Assembly (NCBI GenBank): GCA_038326725.1
Contig: JBBQKI010000067.1
Location: forward strand, 1-5,787
Reading direction: 5' to 3'
From: JBBQKI01 sp038326725
GTDB lineage: Bacteria; Bacteroidota; Bacteroidia; Flavobacteriales; Flavobacteriaceae
Length of the DNA: 5,787 nucleotides
A program made the position numbers and the translations under genes. Shown in pieces: positions 1 to 5,264 of this stretch (the first letter of the stretch is position 1; each line of letters begins with the position of its first letter). The notes below the pieces were generated by a model. That model did no database searches, had not been told where the DNA came from, and saw only the letters and a list, made by a program, of their open reading frames with translations.

Positions 1-1
1 C

Positions 2-79
2 ATTAAAAGGGCGATGGAAAGCAATCCTTTACTTCGGGTTACCCTTCCCAATCTGGTTGATGAAAAATTATTTAATTAA
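2..79 (+). CDS. C-terminal fragment of an unidentified protein
   Basis: An open frame enters from the left edge and runs for 25 codons to a TAA at 77-79, ending in the residues VDEKLFN. Only 12 nt separate this stop from the ATG of the lipoprotein gene at 92, with no terminator between, so the two are probably co-transcribed. The fragment is too short to assign to a family. That it is coding rests on the open frame, the normal-looking amino acid composition and the close spacing to the next gene on the same strand. Confidence 0.5.
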   Translation: MKRAMESNPLLRVTLPNLVDEKLFN

Positions 80-91
80 AATTTAAACATT

Positions 92-628
92 ATGAAAGCT
101 ATAAAATTTTTACCCGTGTTGTTGCTTCTTGTTTTCGCCTCCTGTTCTACTGTTCGCGTTGCCACGGATTTTGATAAAGAAGCCGATTTCAGTAGTTATA
201 ATTCCTTTGCTTTTTTTAAGCCCGGAATTGATAAGGCAGAAATTTCCGACCTCGACAAAAAGCGTATCCTTCGAGCCATTGAAACCGAATTATTGGCAAA
301 AGGGATGACAAAATCCGAAACCCCCGGTCTTTTAGTGAGCATTTTTACAAAAGAACGCGAAAGGGTGGATGTTTATCAAAATAACTTTGGCTACGGTTGG
401 GGTTGGAACCCTTGGTGGTACGGCGGCTATAATGGCAGCAGTGTTTCCCGTTCCACTGAAGGAACACTTTATGTGGATTTAATCGATGCCAAAACCAATG
501 CCTTGGTTTGGCAGGGCATGGGGAGCGCAGATTTGGTGACTTCCGATATGGAGAAAAAAGAAGAAAGAATTCGCGAAATAGTAATGGAAATTTTGGCGGA
601 ATACCCGCCGGGAGCGATGAAAAAATAA
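92..628 (+). CDS. DUF4136-like lipoprotein
   Basis: This 178-residue protein is probably a membrane-anchored envelope lipoprotein of unknown function. The N-terminus has Lys2 and Lys5, a hydrophobic run (residues 6-16) and a lipobox ending FASC, so Cys18 is the likely lipidated residue after signal peptidase II cleavage. The mature part follows the DUF4136 pattern as I recall it: a TDFDKEADFSSYNSFAFF opening (residues 25-42), a low-complexity aromatic/glycine stretch rich in Trp, Tyr and Gly (about 98-114), then GTLYVDLIDAKTNALVWQG (about 124-142) and a C-terminal helix ending EILAEYPPG. No catalytic residues are evident. The start is the first ATG in frame and gives a proper signal peptide; there is no Shine-Dalgarno sequence, which is usual in Bacteroidota. 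It lies 12 nt after the upstream fragment and is followed by a strong terminator. The family call is from memory of conserved motifs. Confidence 0.85.
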   Translation: MKAIKFLPVLLLLVFASCSTVRVATDFDKEADFSSYNSFAFFKPGIDKAEISDLDKKRILRAIETELLAKGMTKSETPGLLVSIFTKERERVDVYQNNFGYGWGWNPWWYGGYNGSSVSRSTEGTLYVDLIDAKTNALVWQGMGSADLVTSDMEKKEERIREIVMEILAEYPPGAMKK

Positions 629-633
629 ATTTG

Positions 634-658
634 AAAACCCTCTGTTGAGGGTTTTTTT
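634..658 (+). terminator. Rho-independent terminator between convergent genes
   Basis: The arms AAAACCCTC (634-642) and GAGGGTTTT (647-655) pair perfectly around a TGTT loop, and a run of seven T (652-658) follows. It begins 5 nt after the lipoprotein stop codon. On the minus strand the hairpin is followed by only four T, and the nuclease gene's stop codon (657-659) lies in the T tract, so the same structure may end transcription from both sides. It should be stronger for the plus strand. Confidence 0.85.
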
Positions 659-983
659 ATTCCATATAAGGTTTAGCATGGCCATTATCCACCAACCAAT
701 GATTGATGTTGGAATCACCCACCATAATAGTTGCAAGGTAGCGGCCATATTTTTCCTGTTTGTCCTTGTAGGAATGGATGACTACCTCCTTATCCAAAAT
801 CAACCCGCGGAGGATGTCCCGGACTATAATGCCTGCCTCCTTTTCTACCCCACGGATTTCGGGCGTGTTGATGCCATATAAACGAAGTCTCATTTGCTGG
901 AAATGAAAGAAACCAAGATCAACCATTGCAGTAACGGTATCTCCGTCATAAACTGCAATAATTTTTGCTTTGTAAGTGTACAT
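657..983 (-). CDS. Small staphylococcal-nuclease-like protein (thermonuclease family)
   Basis: This 108-residue protein belongs to the SNase fold family, Ca2+-dependent phosphodiesterases that cleave DNA and RNA. Visible signature residues are YDGDT (Asp13, Asp15, Thr16), RLYGINTPE (Arg34, Asn39, Thr40, Glu42) and KYGRYLA (Arg81). By comparison with staphylococcal nuclease, Arg34, Glu42 and Arg81 match catalytic Arg35, Glu43 and Arg87, and Asp15 matches metal ligand Asp21. Asn39 replaces metal ligand Asp40, a change I recall in other small family members. There is no signal peptide, so unlike secreted nucleases it is probably cytoplasmic, and it is close to a minimal SNase domain. The start is an ATG at 981-983 with no Shine-Dalgarno sequence. 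It lies 109 nt downstream of the toxin gene on the same strand, in an AT-rich gap where I see no clear promoter. Small SNase proteins also occur in phages, so a mobile origin is possible but not shown. Confidence 0.85.
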   Translation of the reverse strand: MYTYKAKIIAVYDGDTVTAMVDLGFFHFQQMRLRLYGINTPEIRGVEKEAGIIVRDILRGLILDKEVVIHSYKDKQEKYGRYLATIMVGDSNINHWLVDNGHAKPYME

Positions 984-1092
984 AATATGATTTTTTAAGT
1001 GAATTAAATTTACAAAAACTTAAAATTCAATAGCTTAAAATCCAGATTATTTATTCTTTTTCAATACGAATCATCTTATGTAAAGGTTGAAT

Positions 1093-1359
1093 TTATGGAA
1101 AGACTTTGTAAATATCATTCCTTTTCAAGAAACGCGCAAGGATAATAGAGTCATCCTCATTATAAAAACCCAATCTGTAATTTCCAATTTTTATTCTGTA
1201 GGCATTTTGATGACCGCTCAATTTTTTTATGGAAGTAATCTCTCTGAGGGAAGATGCACTTTTAATGGTTTGGACGATTCTTGAAATTTCATTTTTGATC
1301 TTTTCGTCCTTTATTTTTCGTACGTCTTTTGTTACTGCATTAGTAAAAACTAAAATCAT
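1093..1359 (-). CDS. RelE/ParE-superfamily toxin
   Basis: This 88-residue basic protein is probably the toxin of a type II toxin-antitoxin system. The N-terminal half is helical and rich in Lys/Ile (residues 10-33). The second half has the usual RelE/ParE pattern: KKLSGHQNAYRIKIGNYRLGF (45-65), where Leu47-Ser-Gly precedes the YRIKIGNYRL strand pair, then a final strand and tail SIILARFLKRNDIYKVFP with Arg76, Lys79, Arg80 and Tyr84 as candidate active-site or binding residues. Length is typical. RelE-type members cut mRNA on the ribosome and ParE-type members poison gyrase; the sequence alone does not tell which this is. It starts 38 nt after the antitoxin stop on the same strand and no terminator separates them, so it should be expressed from the antitoxin promoter. 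Confidence 0.78.
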   Translation of the reverse strand: MILVFTNAVTKDVRKIKDEKIKNEISRIVQTIKSASSLREITSIKKLSGHQNAYRIKIGNYRLGFYNEDDSIILARFLKRNDIYKVFP

Positions 1360-1397
1360 TATTCCTAAATATTATTTTTGGATATAAATCCGAAATC

Positions 1398-1649
1398 TCA
1401 TTCTTCCAAAGCCTTCATAAAATCTTCTTCCGAAACCGTGTCATTTTTATCAACTTGTTGCATAAGAAGCAACAAGCCCAAATCTTCAAGTTCTTCTTTT
1501 GAAAGACTTTCCAACTGTTTCTGTTCCTTATCTTTTACAAAAACCCGAACAGCCTTTTCCATTAAGGCCTTTACGCTCATATTCTCAAAAGCTGAAATCA
1601 CTTTCAATTTAGTGAGTGTTGCTTCATCTAAATCTATATTCTTCTTCAT
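1398..1649 (-). CDS. Ribbon-helix-helix-like antitoxin
   Basis: This 83-residue acidic protein sits just upstream of the RelE/ParE-like toxin, the usual antitoxin-first order. Residues 1-40 fit a ribbon-helix-helix DNA-binding domain: a short strand (KKNIDLD), helix A (EATLTKLKVISAFEN), a turn with Ser25, and helix B (VKALMEKAVRVFVKD). Residues 41-83 are Glu/Leu-rich and end in VSEEDFMKALEE, likely the flexible region that wraps and neutralises the toxin. The family infers a dimer that binds its own promoter and represses the operon together with toxin. The ATG at 1647-1649 sits directly behind a consensus promoter, which supports the start. The DNA-binding family is inferred from pattern; the partner relationship is inferred from gene order. 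Confidence 0.75.
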   Translation of the reverse strand: MKKNIDLDEATLTKLKVISAFENMSVKALMEKAVRVFVKDKEQKQLESLSKEELEDLGLLLLMQQVDKNDTVSEEDFMKALEE

Positions 1650-1666
1650 TACAAAATGATTTAAAT

Positions 1667-1697
1667 CAAAAGTATTAAATATATATTATATACCAAA
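1667..1697 (-). promoter_or_regulatory. Bacteroidota-type promoter of the toxin-antitoxin operon
   Basis: Read on the minus strand, TTTG (1697-1694) is followed after 19 nt by TACTTTTG (1674-1667), an exact match to the Bacteroidota -33/-7 consensus TTTG and TAnnTTTG. The antitoxin ATG begins 17 nt further on, giving a very short leader. A 13-bp inverted repeat (TATATA, T, TATATA; 1680-1692) lies between the two boxes and could be an operator for the antitoxin, but the region is so AT-rich that it may be chance. The promoter occupies most of the gap between the E1 stop codon and the antitoxin. Confidence 0.75.
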
Positions 1698-1701
1698 TAT
1701 A

Positions 1702-3834
1702 TTAATAGTTCAAAATTTCCAAGATCTTCTTCTTCACTTTTGCTGTGGAAGGAATCATCGTTTGTTCCAAAGTTGAATTCAACGGAACCGCAGGCATATT
1801 TTCCGACCCAATCAACATCACTGGCGCGTCCAATTGCTGGAAACACTCCTCTTGAATTCTGCCTTGAAGCGCTCTGCTAAAACTATTTTCGGAAGGTTCT
1901 TCCGTCACTATCAAGCATTTTCCGCATTTTTTTACGGATTTGAAGACCGTTTCGTAATCCAAGGGGTGAAGGGTTCGCAAATCTACAATTTCGATACTGT
2001 CTTTCAGCCCTAATACTTCGGAAGCGTTCATGGCCCAATGCACACCCATGCCATAGGTAATTATGGAAAGGGTTTCCATTTCTTCCCGTTTCCAGATTTC
2101 CTGCAATACCCAAGCTTTCCCGAAAGGCAAAATATAATCTTCGGCAGGCTCAACGGAAGTTGCACCTTTGGTGCCGGGCACTTTGCTCCAATACAAACCT
2201 TTATGTTCAAATATTACAACTGGATTTGGGTCGTAATATGCGGCTTTTAATAAGCCTTTTAAATCTGCCCCATTGCTGGGATAGGCTATTTTAAGTCCGC
2301 GAATATTTGTAACCACACTTTCCACGGAAGAAGAATGATAAGGACCGCCGCTTCCGTAAGCGCCGATTGGAACACGTAAAATCATTGAAACTGGCCATTT
2401 CCCGTTTGAAAGATAACAGCTTCGGGAAACTTCAGTAAATAATTGATTAAGTCCCGGCCAAATATAATCTGCAAACTGAACTTCAACAATTGGTTTCAAT
2501 CCAACCGCACTCATTCCAACTGTACTTCCTACAATAAATGCTTCTTGAATGGGCGTATTGAAAACGCGATTGTCGCCGAATTTTTGAGCCAAAGTCGCTG
2601 CTTCGCGAAAAACGCCGCCCAAACGTCCGCCAACATCCTGGCCGTACAATAAACATTCGGGATGTTTTGCCATCAATTCCTCAATTGCGAAAAGCGCGCA
2701 ATCTACCATCACCACTTTTTCGCCACCTTTTGGAGAACGCTCACCTACTTCTTCAGTAATTGTTGTCGGAGCAAAATCGTGTGTAAATAAATCTTCGGGT
2801 TTTGGATCTTCGGCTTTTAGGGCTTTTGACAATGCTTTTGTAACTTCGGAATAGGCGGCATTTTCAATTTCATTTAAATCTTTTTCCGCAAAATCATTTT
2901 CCAATAACAATTTTTTAAGCTTCGGATAAGGATCACGAGTTCTTGCTTCATCCAAATCATCACGATAAAACTCCATCCGAACTCCGGAAGTATGATGATT
3001 TAAAAGTGGAACTTTTGCGTGTACCAAAAACGGCCTTCGCTCCTTTCTGATTTTTGAAATTACATCTTGAATGGTGTTGTAACTTTCTTCAAAATCAGTT
3101 CCATCAATCGAAATTGCTTCCAAACCGTGAAATCCTTTGGCATATTCAAAAGCATTCTGCGCGCGGGTTTCCGCAGCATTTGCAGAAATATCCCAACCAT
3201 TGTCCTGCACCAAGTATAAAATTGGCAACTGCTTTAAAGCCGCCATTTGAAAAGCTTCGGCAATTTCTCCTTCAGTGACTGATGCATCACCTAATGAGCA
3301 AACACAAATCCCGCGTAAGCGGGATTCTCCATCGTCCAAAGCTGACTCTTCATTTTCAAAATAATCCGCTATCGCTTTACTTGTAGTGCTTTTTTCAGCT
3401 TGGGTAAGATTACCGCCTTCGCGGTAATGCATTCCCAAAGCCGCACCCGTTGCAGGAATAGCCTGCATTCCAGTAGCGCTGCTTTGGTGGGGAATTTTAG
3501 GTTTGTCGTCATCCCGTAAGCTTGGGTGACAATAATACGTTCTTCCGCCAGAAAAAGGGTCGTCGCGCTTGGCCAAAAGTTGCAACATCAAATCGTAAGG
3601 TTTCATCCCAATGGCAAGCAACATGGCATCGTCCCGATAGTACGGAAAGGCATAATCCTGCGGCAAAAGCTGCATTCCAATTGCAGTTTGGATAGCTTCG
3701 TGCCCGCGCGAAGTGGCGTGCACGTATTTGGAAACCACCTTGAAGTTTTCTTCATAAAGCTCCGTCATAGCTTTTGCGGTGACTAGGTTTTTATAGGCTT
3801 TTTTTAATAGGTCTTTTGAAATCTCTTTTTTCAT
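1702..3834 (-). CDS. Fused E1 alpha/beta subunit of a branched-chain-type 2-oxoacid dehydrogenase
   Basis: This 710-residue protein combines both E1 subunits in one chain. E1 decarboxylates a 2-oxo acid on thiamine diphosphate and passes the acyl group to lipoyl-E2. The alpha half (about 1-345) has YYRDD (65-69), HQSSATGMQAIPATGAALG (116-134) and the cofactor motif GDASVTEGE (182-190) with DNGW (211-214); Asp183 and Asn212 sit at the Mg2+-ligand positions. LNHHTSG (278-284) matches the histidine loop. The beta half (about 374-710) has GGRLGGVFREA (402-412), NTPIQEAFIVG (426-436, catalytic Glu431), QFADYIWP (453-460) and PYHSSSVE (498-505). The GGVFR and NTPxxE wording favours branched-chain (2-oxoisovalerate) over pyruvate dehydrogenase; substrate remains inferred. 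I place the start at ATG 3832-3834 (MKKEISKDLL). The frame is open upstream to a TTG at 3882 and an ATG at 3843, but that part runs through a repeat and looks non-coding. Two palindromic elements bracket an enlarged loop before the cofactor motif. It lies 66 nt after E2. Confidence 0.92.
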   Translation of the reverse strand: MKKEISKDLLKKAYKNLVTAKAMTELYEENFKVVSKYVHATSRGHEAIQTAIGMQLLPQDYAFPYYRDDAMLLAIGMKPYDLMLQLLAKRDDPFSGGRTYYCHPSLRDDDKPKIPHQSSATGMQAIPATGAALGMHYREGGNLTQAEKSTTSKAIADYFENEESALDDGESRLRGICVCSLGDASVTEGEIAEAFQMAALKQLPILYLVQDNGWDISANAAETRAQNAFEYAKGFHGLEAISIDGTDFEESYNTIQDVISKIRKERRPFLVHAKVPLLNHHTSGVRMEFYRDDLDEARTRDPYPKLKKLLLENDFAEKDLNEIENAAYSEVTKALSKALKAEDPKPEDLFTHDFAPTTITEEVGERSPKGGEKVVMVDCALFAIEELMAKHPECLLYGQDVGGRLGGVFREAATLAQKFGDNRVFNTPIQEAFIVGSTVGMSAVGLKPIVEVQFADYIWPGLNQLFTEVSRSCYLSNGKWPVSMILRVPIGAYGSGGPYHSSSVESVVTNIRGLKIAYPSNGADLKGLLKAAYYDPNPVVIFEHKGLYWSKVPGTKGATSVEPAEDYILPFGKAWVLQEIWKREEMETLSIITYGMGVHWAMNASEVLGLKDSIEIVDLRTLHPLDYETVFKSVKKCGKCLIVTEEPSENSFSRALQGRIQEECFQQLDAPVMLIGSENMPAVPLNSTLEQTMIPSTAKVKKKILEILNY
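3307..3326 (-). repeat. Family A palindromic element in E1 (copy 1)
   Basis: A 20-bp element: AATCCCGC, loop GTAA, GCGGGATT on the plus strand, with all 8 arm pairs perfect. It lies inside the E1 coding sequence and encodes residues 170-176 (ESRLRGI), six residues before the GDA cofactor motif. Its size, arm length and codon phase match the copies at 3409 and 4648. The loop differs from theirs (TTAC when read on the minus strand, against GAAG). Confidence 0.7.
3409..3428 (-). repeat. Family A palindromic element in E1 (copy 2)
   Basis: A 20-bp element: ATTACCGC, loop CTTC, GCGGTAAT on the plus strand, with all 8 arm pairs perfect. It encodes E1 residues 136-142 (HYREGGN). It matches the E2 copy at 4648-4667 at 18 of 20 positions and is read in the same frame. 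The fourth arm pair is A-T here but C-G in the copy at 3307, so the palindrome is kept by paired changes. Confidence 0.75.
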
Positions 3835-3858
3835 AATAGTCATTTCGCGGACATTAAA

Positions 3859-3891
3859 AAACATCCCCCTAACCCCCTTCAAAGGGGGAAT
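3859..3891 (-). repeat. Family B C/G-tract palindromic repeat between E2 and E1
   Basis: A 33-bp element identical to the one at 5232-5264. On the plus strand it has two C5 tracts (3865-3869 and 3873-3877) separated by TAA, then TTCAAA and one G5 tract (3884-3888). Either C tract can pair with the G tract; the inner pairing is CCCCCT, TCAA, AGGGGG. It fills half of the 66-nt gap between E2 and E1. On the transcribed strand the outer pairing is followed two bases later by six T, so it could act as an attenuator. Confidence 0.85.
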
Positions 3892-3900
3892 TTTTATAAT

Positions 3901-5211
3901 TTATATTTTTCGGTTTACGTCAAAACCTTCAAAATAATCCGCAATCCGCTTTAAAAAACTTCCACCCAAAAACCCGTTAACAATACGATGGTCAAAAGAA
4001 AGAGACAACATCATCATCGAACGGATTTCGATAGTGTCGCCGTCGGTTTTCTCAATAACTTCCGCCCTTTTTTTGATTATGCCGGTAGCCAAAATAGCAG
4101 CTTCGGGTTGGTTTATTATTGGTGTTCCCATCAAACTTCCAAACGTGCCAACGTTGCTGATGGTAAAAGTGCTTCCCTTGATGTCATCGGCATTTAGTTT
4201 GTTATTACGGGCTTTTTCGGTTAACGAATTTATTTCCATGGCCAAGGTTTTCAAATCTTTGGTATCGGAATTTTTAACTACTGCGACAATTAAATTGCCC
4301 GTGGGAAGGGCAGTTGCAATCCCCACATTTATTTCTTCTTTTACAATAATATTCATGCCGTCCATCGAAACATTGATCATTGGGAAATCTTTCAAAGCTT
4401 TCGCCACAACTTCGACAAACAAGGGGGTAAAGGTTAATTTTTCACCGTATTTTTTTTGAAATGATTCTTTATTATCGAAGCGCCATTTTGCCATATTCGT
4501 CATATCGGCCTCAACATAAGCGGTGACGTGGGGCGCGGTATGTTTACTGTATACCATGTGGTCGGCAATCATTTTACCCATACGGTCCATTTCCACAATC
4601 TTTCCTTTTCCTTTGTCGAATTTTAGATCCGGGATTTGAAATGATGGATTCCCGCCTTCGCGGAAATTTTGCGCAAACTGAAACGGGCGTCCGTTTTCCA
4701 AATAGTTGGAAACATCACTTTTGCGCAAACGTCCGTCTTTTCCCGTTCCCGGAATTCGGGCCAATTCTTCGTAACTGATATGGTTTTTGCGGGCAATGCT
4801 GTCAATTAAAGGTGAAATGAAACGCCCCCTAACCCCCAAAGGAGGAACTGACTGTGCAATGGAAGTGGAAGGTGAAGGCGAAACTGATTTCGGTTTATTA
4901 ATTTTTTCGAAGATTTTATTTGCTTTCTTTTCTGATTTTTTTGAAACATCTTTTTCAGAATTTATATCTTCTGAAAGCTCCAAAACGGCAATCACTTCCC
5001 CAACGGGAACAACGTCTTTCGCTTTATATTTATGTTCAAGCATTTTCCCTGAAGCGGGTGCGGGAACTTCGTTGTCCACTTTATCGGTTGCTACTTCCAA
5101 CAAAATATCGCCTTCATTAAAAGAATCGCCTTCGTTTACGAGCCAATTTATGATGGTTCCCTCATTTATGCTCTCACCCATTTTGGGCATTTTAAATTCT
5201 GTTTTATTCAT
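3901..5211 (-). CDS. Dihydrolipoamide acyltransferase (E2) of a 2-oxoacid dehydrogenase complex
   Basis: This 436-residue protein is the E2 core, which takes the acyl group from E1 onto a lipoyl arm and transfers it to CoA. Domains in order: one lipoyl domain (about 4-79) with ATDKVDNE, where Lys44 is the lipoylation site; a Lys/Ser/Pro-rich linker (80-130); the peripheral subunit-binding domain (about 131-172; ISPLIDSIARKN to IPGTGKDGRLRKSDV); a second linker (173-200); and the catalytic acyltransferase domain (about 201-436). The active-site motif is SFDHRIVNGFLGG with His408. The usual HxxxDG aspartate is Asn412, read directly as AAC. One lipoyl domain and about 430 residues are usual for branched-chain or 2-oxoglutarate E2s. 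Both linkers contain palindromic repeat sequence read in frame. The ATG at 5209-5211 begins the conserved lipoyl domain (KMPKMGESINEGT), which fixes the start. It lies 30 nt after paaY and 66 nt before E1, so it pairs with that E1. Substrate type is inferred from E1. Confidence 0.93.
   Translation of the reverse strand: MNKTEFKMPKMGESINEGTIINWLVNEGDSFNEGDILLEVATDKVDNEVPAPASGKMLEHKYKAKDVVPVGEVIAVLELSEDINSEKDVSKKSEKKANKIFEKINKPKSVSPSPSTSIAQSVPPLGVRGRFISPLIDSIARKNHISYEELARIPGTGKDGRLRKSDVSNYLENGRPFQFAQNFREGGNPSFQIPDLKFDKGKGKIVEMDRMGKMIADHMVYSKHTAPHVTAYVEADMTNMAKWRFDNKESFQKKYGEKLTFTPLFVEVVAKALKDFPMINVSMDGMNIIVKEEINVGIATALPTGNLIVAVVKNSDTKDLKTLAMEINSLTEKARNNKLNADDIKGSTFTISNVGTFGSLMGTPIINQPEAAILATGIIKKRAEVIEKTDGDTIEIRSMMMLSLSFDHRIVNGFLGGSFLKRIADYFEGFDVNRKI
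4648..4667 (-). repeat. Family A palindromic element in E2 (copy 3)
   Basis: A 20-bp element: ATTCCCGC, loop CTTC, GCGGAAAT on the plus strand, with 7 of 8 arm pairs intact and one C/A mismatch (4651 with 4664). It encodes E2 residues 182-188 (NFREGGN), in the linker between the subunit-binding and catalytic domains. The REGGN peptide and the codon phase are the same as in the E1 copy at 3409-3428, although the two proteins are unrelated. Confidence 0.72.
4821..4849 (-). repeat. Family B repeat variant read in frame through an E2 linker
   Basis: This stretch shares the 13-nt core CCCCCTAACCCCC with the two 33-bp copies, and then has AAAGGAGGAACT where they have TTCAAAGGGGGAAT. It encodes E2 residues 121-131 (SVPPLGVRGRF), between the lipoyl and subunit-binding domains. 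The frame used reads GTT AGG through the TTAGG of the minus strand, avoiding the TAG that ends paaY in the copy at 5232. The missing TTC triplet and the G-to-A change in the second arm show it has diverged. Confidence 0.7.
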
Positions 5212-5231
5212 AATAATTAAGGTCTTCAGGG

Positions 5232-5264
5232 AAACATCCCCCTAACCCCCTTCAAAGGGGGAAT
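5232..5264 (-). repeat. Family B repeat at the paaY/E2 boundary
   Basis: This 33-bp element is identical to the one at 3859-3891. It covers the end of paaY, encoding the tail residues SPFEGG and supplying the TAG stop (5242-5244), and continues into the 30-nt gap before E2. Unlike the other copy it is not followed by a T run on the transcribed strand, so it is unlikely to terminate transcription. Confidence 0.85.

Noticed and set aside
1019..1041. Direct repeat CTTAAAAT, two copies 15 nt apart, in the gap between toxin and nuclease.
   Set aside because: Eight-base AT-rich repeats are expected by chance in this 109-nt gap. I found neither an exact promoter match nor a terminator there.
2722..2745. 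GERSPKGG-encoding stretch in the linker between the E1 alpha and beta halves, which vaguely resembles repeat-derived peptides.
   Set aside because: The location would suit an insertion, but the DNA forms only a weak hairpin and has no clear match to the other elements.
3508..3530. Imperfect inverted repeat GTCA-t-CCC with GGG-TGAC inside E1 (residues 102-109).
   Set aside because: It has a bulge and an 8-nt loop, so it does not match either repeat family, and the HPSL and DKPKIPHQSS context looks like ordinary conserved E1 sequence. It may still be a decayed element of another type.
3859..3877. Possible G-quadruplex or telomere-like GGGGGTTAGGGGG on the minus strand.
   Set aside because: Only two or three G tracts are available per copy and they compete with hairpin pairing to the C tract, so an intramolecular quadruplex is unlikely.
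3835..3882. Upstream extension of E1 by 16 codons to a TTG start at 3882 (or 3 codons to the ATG at 3843).
   Set aside because: Most of the extension is encoded by the family B repeat (KGVRG) and its T-rich flank and does not look like family sequence. The ATG at 3834 gives MKKEISKDLL, a natural start for this family. The ATG at 3843 cannot be fully excluded.
4748..4760. Perfect palindrome CCCG-GAATT-CGGG in E2.
   Set aside because: It encodes the start of the conserved subunit-binding-domain motif around IPGTG, so the sequence is explained by protein conservation. It also differs in design from the repeat families.
4787..5245. 152-codon open frame on the plus strand opposite E2, and a similar 141-codon one at 4034-4459.
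   Set aside because: Both lie antisense to clearly conserved E2 domains and have low-complexity Ser/Thr/Phe-rich translations typical of antisense shadows.
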